Below, one piece after another: positions 5,328 through 9,806 of a DNA stretch of 9,806 nt; positions within the stretch are counted from its first letter, which is position 1; every line of letters begins with the position of its first letter. Both the position numbers and the translations under genes were made by a program. The notes beneath the pieces were generated by a model. The model did not search any database and was not told the DNA's origin. It saw nothing but the letters and a program-made list of their open reading frames with translations. Source of the DNA: Alphaproteobacteria bacterium (GTDB lineage Bacteria > Pseudomonadota > Alphaproteobacteria > ATCC43930 > CGMCC-115725); NCBI GenBank assembly GCA_030040495.1, contig JASHTP010000468.1, positions 1 to 9,806 on the forward strand. Direction: 5' to 3'.

Positions 5328-6932
5328 ATGTTCACGCAGATTCTCGATCCTACCGGAAACATGTTCGTCACCTGGCTGGTGGCGCTGGTCCCCGTGGCGG
5401 CGCTGCTCTTCATGCTCGCGGTGCTGCGCTGGTCGGCCTGGATCGCGACGCTGGTCGGCTCGCTGGTCACGCTCGCGCTCGCCATCCTGGTGTGGCGGAT
5501 GCCGCTCGAGAGCGGCGCGCTCGCCTATGTCTACGGCTCCGCCACCGGCGTCTGGAACGTCGACTGGATCACCTTCTGGGGCGTCATGCTGTTCAACACG
5601 ATGGTCGCCACCGGCGCGTTCGAGAAGCTGCGGCGCTGGCTGATCTCGCAAGGAACGCAGGACGTGCGCGTGCAAGCCATCCTGTTCGCCTGGGCCTTCG
5701 GCGCGCTGCTCGAAGGGCTCGTCGGCTTCGGCTATCCCTGGGCGTTCGTCGCGCCCATCCTGATCGCGCTCGGCATCCCCGATCTCGACGCCATCCGCGT
5801 CGCGGCGATCGCCAACAACGCGCCGGTCTCCTACGGCGCGCTCGGCGCGCCGATCATCGCGCTTGCCGCGGTGACGGGATATCCGCTGCTGGCGCTGTCG
5901 GGATCGATCAGCAAGATCGTCGCCATCCTGGCGCTGGCGCCGCCTTGGATCCTGCTCTATCTCGTCTCCGGCAAGAAGGGGATGTGGGAGGCCTGGCCCT
6001 TGGCCATCGTCGGCTCGCTCGGCTACATCGCCGGGCAGCTGCCGGTCGGCACCTTTCTCGGCCCCTATCTGCCGGACGTCGCCGGTTCCATCGTCTGCTT
6101 CGTCTGCCTGCTGATCCTGCTGAGGATGTGGCATCCGGCGACGGTGCTGGGCTATGGCGGCAAGCCGCTGTCGGGCAGCGCGGCGAAGGCGCCGCACGGC
6201 ATGACCGGCGCCGAGATCCTCGCCGGCTGGCTGCCGATCGCGGTGCTCGTCGTCGTCGTCGTCGCCTGGACCGGGCCCTGGTCGAAGCTGCCCGGCATCA
6301 TCCTGCTCCATCTGCAGGTGACGGCCGCCTCGTCGATCTCGCCGGGCGCCACCATCGCGGCGATCTTCAACTGGACGCCGGGCGTGGGCGGCACCGCCAT
6401 CCTGGTGTCCTGGATCATCGCCGCGATCCTGATGCGCGTCACCGGCAAGCAGCTCGCCGAGATCTGGGCCAAGACCTGGTCGGAGATGTGGGGCGCCTGC
6501 CTCGTCGGCGTGTTCATCTTCGGCCTCGCCTATGTCTACAATTTCTCGGGCATGGCGGGGTCGCTGGCCAAGGCCTTCTCCGCGCTCGGTCCCGCCTTCA
6601 TCGTCGTGGCGCCGATCCTGGGCTTTATCGGCGTGGCGCTGTCGGGCAGCAACACGTCGACCAACGCCATGTTCGGCAAGTTCCAGGCGCTGGTCGGCCA
6701 GCTCTTGGGCTTCCCGCCGCTGCTGCTGCCGACGGTGAACTCTGTCGGCGCCGAGATCGGCAAGCCGGTGGCGCCGCAGACCGCGAGCGTCGGCGTCGCC
6801 ACCACAAAGTTCGTCCGCAACGAAGGCGCGGTCATCCGCCACAATTTCGGCTGGTGCCTGGTGATCCTGGGCTACCTCATCGTGATCAGCGTCGCCTGCT
6901 ACCTGTTCTTCCCGGGGATCGCGAAGCTCTGA
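5328..6932 (+). CDS. lldP: L-lactate permease (LctP family, TC 2.A.14)
   Basis: This 534-residue polytopic inner-membrane protein, close to the family's usual 530-560 residues, imports lactate and often glycolate with protons. Hydrophobic segments fill the length, for about 12-13 helices beginning at residue 13. Family signatures are all present: FGALLEGLVGFGYPWAF at 124-140, NNAPVSYGALGAPI at 163-176, F-N-W-T-P-G-V-G at 347-354, SGSNTSTNAMFGKFQ at 439-453, and SVGAEIGKPVAPQTASVGVA at 472-491. No residue loss or frameshift is seen. No lactate dehydrogenase (lldD, lldEFG, dld) or LldR-type regulator is adjacent, so it is an orphan transporter here and substrate preference between lactate and glycolate is open. 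It is monocistronic: a strong terminator follows at 6955-6986. A (GTC)5 run at 6249-6263 encodes part of a Val-rich helix. Confidence 0.95.
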   Translation: MFTQILDPTGNMFVTWLVALVPVAALLFMLAVLRWSAWIATLVGSLVTLALAILVWRMPLESGALAYVYGSATGVWNVDWITFWGVMLFNTMVATGAFEKLRRWLISQGTQDVRVQAILFAWAFGALLEGLVGFGYPWAFVAPILIALGIPDLDAIRVAAIANNAPVSYGALGAPIIALAAVTGYPLLALSGSISKIVAILALAPPWILLYLVSGKKGMWEAWPLAIVGSLGYIAGQLPVGTFLGPYLPDVAGSIVCFVCLLILLRMWHPATVLGYGGKPLSGSAAKAPHGMTGAEILAGWLPIAVLVVVVVAWTGPWSKLPGIILLHLQVTAASSISPGATIAAIFNWTPGVGGTAILVSWIIAAILMRVTGKQLAEIWAKTWSEMWGACLVGVFIFGLAYVYNFSGMAGSLAKAFSALGPAFIVVAPILGFIGVALSGSNTSTNAMFGKFQALVGQLLGFPPLLLPTVNSVGAEIGKPVAPQTASVGVATTKFVRNEGAVIRHNFGWCLVILGYLIVISVACYLFFPGIAKL

Positions 6933-6954
6933 CCCCGGCGCAAGCCAACGCCTC

Positions 6955-6986
6955 GAGGGGCGCGCATCGCGCGCCCCTCTTTTTTT
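6955..6986 (+). terminator. Strong intrinsic terminator of lldP
   Basis: GAGGGGCGCGC (6955-6965) and GCGCGCCCCTC (6969-6979) form a perfect 11-pair stem around ATC, followed directly by seven T (6980-6986). It lies 22 bases after the permease stop and separates lldP from the cupin gene. Confidence 0.95.
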
Positions 6987-7044
6987 CTCCACGGCTTCCT
7001 CGCGCGCCCTCTATGGTTGCGCCACCAGCGAGGAGAGAGGCCCC

Positions 7045-7410
7045 ATGATCTACAAGTCGGTCAATTTCGGCCAGAAGTTCGGAATGTTCGACGAGCACTG
7101 GCAACCGAAGGTCATCGCCGAGATGAACGACTACCAGTTCAAGGTCGTGAAGCTGCAGGGCGATTTCGTCTGGCACGACCATCAGGACACGGACGAAACC
7201 TTCATCGTGATCGACGGCATGCTGCGGATCGATTTTCGCGACGGTGCGGTCCATGTGTCGGCAGGGGAGATGTTCGTCGTCCCGAAAGGCGTCGAGCACA
7301 AGCCTTACGCCGAACACGAGGTGAAGCTGTTGCTGATCGAGCCGCGCGGAGTCCTCAATACCGGCCATGAGGGCGGCGAGCGCACCGCCGCGAACGACGT
7401 CTGGATCTGA
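7045..7410 (+). CDS. Small single-domain cupin protein
   Basis: This 121-residue metal-binding beta-barrel has both cupin motifs. Motif 1 has H44, H46 and E51 (W-H-x-H-x4-E) ending at G58. Motif 2 runs G74-E-M-F-V-V-P80-K-G82-V-E-H85. The 3-His/1-Glu set is complete, so a divalent metal site is expected. The reaction is not identifiable: proteins of this type range from small dioxygenases and isomerases to sugar or lactone binders. The start is supported by AGGAGAG shortly before the ATG. It stands alone after the lldP terminator and converges on the dehydrogenase gene, so its promoter should lie in the short gap 6987-7030, where I see no clear boxes. Confidence 0.85.
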   Translation: MIYKSVNFGQKFGMFDEHWQPKVIAEMNDYQFKVVKLQGDFVWHDHQDTDETFIVIDGMLRIDFRDGAVHVSAGEMFVVPKGVEHKPYAEHEVKLLLIEPRGVLNTGHEGGERTAANDVWI

Positions 7411-7419
7411 CCCGCCCAC

Positions 7420-7443
7420 CGCGGCAGGATCGGGCCGCGAAAA
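7420..7443 (+). terminator. Weak hairpin between convergent cupin and dehydrogenase genes
   Basis: CGCGGC (7420-7425) pairs with GCCGCG (7434-7439) around 8 bases, followed by AAAA rather than a T-tract. It starts 9 bases after the cupin stop, where a terminator would be expected, but it lacks the U-run needed for a confident intrinsic call in either direction. Confidence 0.25.
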
Positions 7444-7462
7444 TTGCGGGACGAGCGCGCCG

Positions 7463-8275
7463 CTACGGCCGGCGCGCCGGCAATCCGCCCGCGGCGGCGG
7501 TGGCGCCGGCGTCGATCGGCAGGACGATGCCGGTGACCCAGCGCGCCTCCTCGCCGACGAGGTAGAGAACGCCGTTGCCGACGTCCCAGCCCGTGCCCTC
7601 GGTCTTGAGCAGCGAGCGCTGGCGGCGCTGCTCGCGCAGCTCCGGCGACATGCCGCCGCTATAGACCATGGGCGTATAGACCATGCCCGGCGCGATGCAG
7701 TTGACGCGGATGCCGTCGCCGCCATGCTGCGCCGCCATGGCGCGGGTGAGCTGGACGACGGCGCCCTTGGAGGTGGGATAGAAGAGATGCGGGTGGCCGC
7801 CGGTGAGGCCGGCCACCGAGGCGATGTTGACGATGGCGCCGCCGCCGCGCTTGCGCATCTCGGGAATGGCGTATTTCGCCATCAGCATCATCGAAGTGAC
7901 GTTGACCCGCATCGCCTGGTCCCAGGCGGCGGGATCGACCTCGACGGCGGTGCCTTGCGGCCCGCCGATGCCGACATTGTTGACCAGGATGTCGAGCCCG
8001 CCCGAGCGCGCCGCGGTCTGCGCCACCGCCTCGGCGCAGGCGGCGGGCACGGTCACGTCCGCCTCGATCACGCAGCAGTCGCCGCCTTCCGCCTCGATCA
8101 TCCGCGCGGTGGCTTCCGCCCAGCCGCGCACGGCGTCGACGAGCGCCACGCGGGCGCCGTGCCGCGCCAGCAGGATGGCGGCAGCGCGGCCGTTGCCGAT
8201 GCCCTCGGCGCGCGAGCCGGCGCCGGTGACGACGGCGACCTTGCCGGAAAGACGCTTCGCTCCGGGCTCTGTCAT
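7463..8275 (-). CDS. Short-chain dehydrogenase/reductase (classical SDR, NAD-type)
   Basis: This 270-residue oxidoreductase has a Rossmann fold. The dinucleotide motif is T17-G-A-G-S-R-A-E-G-I-G27, slightly longer than the classical TGxxxGIG. D47 at the end of the second strand (V-A-L-V-D) favours NAD(H) over NADP(H). D73-V follows the third strand, and NNVGIGG is at 99-105. The catalytic set is N125, S153, Y166 and K170 (Y-P-T-S-K), all intact. The substrate cannot be named. The ATG is preceded by AGGAGGA at ideal spacing. The gene lies 64 bases downstream of the PAS_5 gene on the same strand and may be co-transcribed with it. Its C-terminus is rich in Ala/Gly/Arg and not conserved-looking. 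Confidence 0.93.
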   Translation of the reverse strand: MTEPGAKRLSGKVAVVTGAGSRAEGIGNGRAAAILLARHGARVALVDAVRGWAEATARMIEAEGGDCCVIEADVTVPAACAEAVAQTAARSGGLDILVNNVGIGGPQGTAVEVDPAAWDQAMRVNVTSMMLMAKYAIPEMRKRGGGAIVNIASVAGLTGGHPHLFYPTSKGAVVQLTRAMAAQHGGDGIRVNCIAPGMVYTPMVYSGGMSPELREQRRQRSLLKTEGTGWDVGNGVLYLVGEEARWVTGIVLPIDAGATAAAGGLPARRP

Positions 8276-8339
8276 GCGTTCCTCCTGGTGTCTTGCCAGA
8301 TCTCGACGCGCATGGGCGAGACGAGGTATCGGCCCGCCC

Positions 8340-8867
8340 TCATTCTAGCGGAAAGAACTCGACCTTCTCCGCTGCGAGATCCCACTGCGCCGTCCCTTCG
8401 TCGAACCGGCTCGGCTCCAGGCGATAGACGGTGGCGCCGAGAATGCCGTCGCCATGGATTCCGTCCGCCGCCAAGGGAAGGATGATTCGCTCGCCTGTGC
8501 CGTGACGCCCGGCATGGATGAAGACCGGGCCGCTGCCATGCGCGAAGGCGGGCTCGGTCACCACGCGCTTGCTGCGGGCGAAGATCAGGTCGTACTGCCA
8601 GTTGGCGAAGAACTCGCTCATCCTCGCGCCCCGCAGGCTCTTGCCGAAGGCCGCGTTGATCTCTTCGCCCGCGAGCCTGCCGGTGAAGGAATCGGCGCCG
8701 CGGTCGTATTTCCAGGACCAGATGATCGGCAGATGCCGCGCGAGCGCCGCGGGATCGATGTCCTTCCACCCCGGCATCCGCCTGCCGCCGCGCGCCGCCC
8801 GCCAGTGCAGCGTGACCTCGCGCAGCGCCGGCTCCCCGATCGCCGCCAGAAAATCCTCGAAGCTCAT
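8340..8867 (-). CDS. PAS_5-type PAS domain protein
   Basis: This complete 175-residue protein belongs to the same family as the one at the left edge. W22-R-A-A-R-G-G-R-R-M-P-G33 followed by D38-P-A-A-L-x-x-H-L-P is the PAS_5 opening signature. The middle carries the F-T-G-R-L-A-G-E-E-I-N pattern and G-K-S-L-R-G (about residues 61-80), and the C-terminal half gives the remaining strands (about 105-170). There is no output domain, DNA-binding domain or membrane segment, so any signalling must go through a partner. The ATG at 8867 lacks a good Shine-Dalgarno, but no better in-frame start is visible. The region upstream holds an AT-rich patch at 9041-9080 that may be its promoter. Confidence 0.82.
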   Translation of the reverse strand: MSFEDFLAAIGEPALREVTLHWRAARGGRRMPGWKDIDPAALARHLPIIWSWKYDRGADSFTGRLAGEEINAAFGKSLRGARMSEFFANWQYDLIFARSKRVVTEPAFAHGSGPVFIHAGRHGTGERIILPLAADGIHGDGILGATVYRLEPSRFDEGTAQWDLAAEKVEFFPLE

Positions 8868-8993
8868 CGGGTCCAGCGCGTCATTCGATAGCCCCTGGAT
8901 GAACCTCTACGGAAACTTGCGGTCGTTGCCCGCTCCTCCGCCAACGCCGACCCCGCCGCCCGGCGCAAGATCCTCGCCTTACGCTCGGACGGC

Positions 8994-9007
8994 CCGCGGC
9001 GCCGCGG
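8994..9007. repeat. 14-base perfect palindrome CCGCGGCGCCGCGG
   Basis: This self-complementary GC-only sequence lies in the region upstream of the second PAS_5 gene, between its start and the AT-rich patch. It could be an operator, but its composition makes chance occurrence plausible. Confidence 0.3.
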
Positions 9008-9040
9008 AGAGCGGCGACTTGCTGATGATCAGGCCGACAC

Positions 9041-9080
9041 ACCCTAAATGACATATTCTGACCCCTAAGAATGCAACTTT
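9041..9080 (-). promoter_or_regulatory. AT-rich patch with direct and inverted repeats, possible promoter of the PAS_5 gene
   Basis: Only 15 of 40 bases are G or C, in sharp contrast to the flanks. It contains CCCTAA twice (9042-9047 and 9063-9068), exactly 21 bases apart, and an inverted repeat ATTCT (9055-9059)/AGAAT (9068-9072). On the minus strand a TTGCAT box (9071-9076) could be a -35 element, but no clean -10 sits 16-18 bases downstream. It may be a promoter with paired activator sites, or a fragment of foreign or IS origin. Confidence 0.4.
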
Positions 9081-9139
9081 CCCGGCGCCGCGCAAGGCAC
9101 ACGGGCCGGGGCGAATGGGCCGACGCGGCAAGGCCGGCG

Positions 9140-9806
9140 TCAGCCGCGCGCCGCCGGGATCAGCAGCGCGTCGGCGATGGTGCAGCCCTCGCCCCGGGCA
9201 TGGACGATGACGGGGTTGAGATCGACCTCCTGCACGAGGTCGCGATAGGCGGCGGCGAAGGCCGAGAGCTCGGCCACCAGCGCGGCGAGCGCCTCGATGT
9301 CCGCCGGCGGCGCGCCGCGGAACCCCTCGAGCAGCTTCGCCGCCTTGAGCTCCGCGAGCATCGCCCGCGCTTCGGCGGCATCGACCGGCGCCAGGCGATA
9401 GGTCACGTCCTTGAAGAGCTCGGTGGCGACGCCACCCGATCCCAGCATGACGAGCGGCCCGAAGACGGGATCGCGGATGGTGCCGAGGATCATCTCGACG
9501 CCCGGCTTGGCCATCCTCTGCAGCAGCACGCCTTCGAGCCGCGCCTCGGGCCGCGCGCGGCGCGCCGCGGCGATGACCGCGTCATAGGCCTCGCCGAGCG
9601 CCGTGGGATCGGCGATGTCGAGCCGCACGCCGCCGATCTCGGTCTTGTGCGCGATGTCCGGCGACTGGATCTTGAGCGCCAGCGGAAAGCCCAGCGCCGC
9701 CGCCGCCGGCGCCAGCTCGTTGCGCCTCGTCACCAGCCGTCCGGGCGGCAGCTTCAGGCCCGCGGCGGCGAGGAGCTGCCGCGCCGCATGCTCCGAGAGC
9801 GCGCCT
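9140..9806 (-). CDS. Acyl-CoA synthetase (ADP-forming), ATP-grasp C-terminal part, truncated by window edge
   Basis: The frame stays open to the right edge; 221 residues before the stop are visible. They match the ATP-grasp_5 domain found at the C-terminus of NDP-forming acetate/acyl-CoA ligases. It opens with A-L-S-E-H-A-A-R-Q-L-L-A-A-A-G-L, the usual L-S-E start of that domain. ALKIQSPDIAHKTEIGGVRL then covers the nucleotide-binding region. MLGSGGVATELFKDVTYRLA and E-V-D-L-N-P-V-I-V follow, the latter with the metal-binding acid and Asn. An internal GTG at 9733 is not the start, because conserved sequence extends upstream of it. The family normally has CoA-binding and succinyl-CoA-ligase-like domains before this part (about 700 residues in all), which would lie outside the window. 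It converts acyl-CoA and ADP to acid and ATP, or the reverse. Substrate unknown. Confidence 0.88.
   Translation of the reverse strand, partial: GALSEHAARQLLAAAGLKLPPGRLVTRRNELAPAAAALGFPLALKIQSPDIAHKTEIGGVRLDIADPTALGEAYDAVIAAARRARPEARLEGVLLQRMAKPGVEMILGTIRDPVFGPLVMLGSGGVATELFKDVTYRLAPVDAAEARAMLAELKAAKLLEGFRGAPPADIEALAALVAELSAFAAAYRDLVQEVDLNPVIVHARGEGCTIADALLIPAARG

Noticed and set aside
6249..6263. (GTC)5 trinucleotide run in lldP as a phase-variable repeat
   Set aside because: In-frame triplets coding Val in a membrane helix; slippage would not shift the frame and the run is short.
5049..6992. 647-codon minus-strand open frame opposite lldP
   Set aside because: Charged, repetitive shadow translation across a well-defined permease gene and its terminator; no start signal or family features.
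8881..9102. 73-codon minus-strand ORF spanning the AT-rich patch
   Set aside because: Its composition drifts into Arg/Gly-rich low-complexity sequence, it has no Shine-Dalgarno or recognisable family, and it overlaps the likely PAS_5 promoter region.
9108..9139. Terminator just downstream of the acyl-CoA synthetase stop (minus strand)
   Set aside because: I could only form a 6-pair CCCGGC/GCCGGG stem with a large loop nearby, followed by AAAG rather than a U-run.

Overview
The window is a very GC-rich bacterial chromosome segment with dense, short-spaced genes. The gene content (two PAS_5-type PAS proteins, an ECF sigma factor paired with an RskA-like anti-sigma factor, an LctP permease, an acetamidase/formamidase) best fits an alphaproteobacterium, probably of the Rhodospirillales/Hyphomicrobiales type. 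That placement is an inference from composition and families, not from a marker gene. I see no tRNA, rRNA, CRISPR array or intact insertion sequence.

Left part, plus strand (1-3231): the 3' end of a PAS_5 protein, cut by the window edge, then an ECF sigma factor and its membrane anti-sigma factor overlapping by ATGA. A candidate terminator follows, then a ferritin-like Tat lipoprotein and a type-1 copper (cupredoxin) lipoprotein 11 bases apart. The most interesting signal is a bipartite motif, CGCTGCATCCG-N13-CGCGTA. It occurs with exact spacing upstream of both the sigma factor operon and the ferritin/cupredoxin operon. It is the obvious candidate for the promoter recognised by this sigma factor, which would make these four genes a self-regulated envelope metal or redox stress regulon.

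Middle, minus strand (3237-4966): a Rid-family protein followed by an acetamidase/formamidase, probably one transcription unit for amide or nitrogen metabolism. The Rid protein lacks the catalytic arginine of classical RidA. The unit converges on the cupredoxin gene with only 5 bases between stops.

A 361-base divergent region with hairpins and palindromes then precedes lldP/lctP (5328-6932, plus), a lactate/glycolate-type permease that ends in a textbook intrinsic terminator. A small single-domain cupin gene (plus) follows.

Right part, minus strand (7463-9806): an NAD-type short-chain dehydrogenase, a second PAS_5 protein just upstream of it, an intergenic region with a sharply AT-rich patch, and the C-terminal ATP-grasp part of an ADP-forming acyl-CoA synthetase that runs off the right edge.
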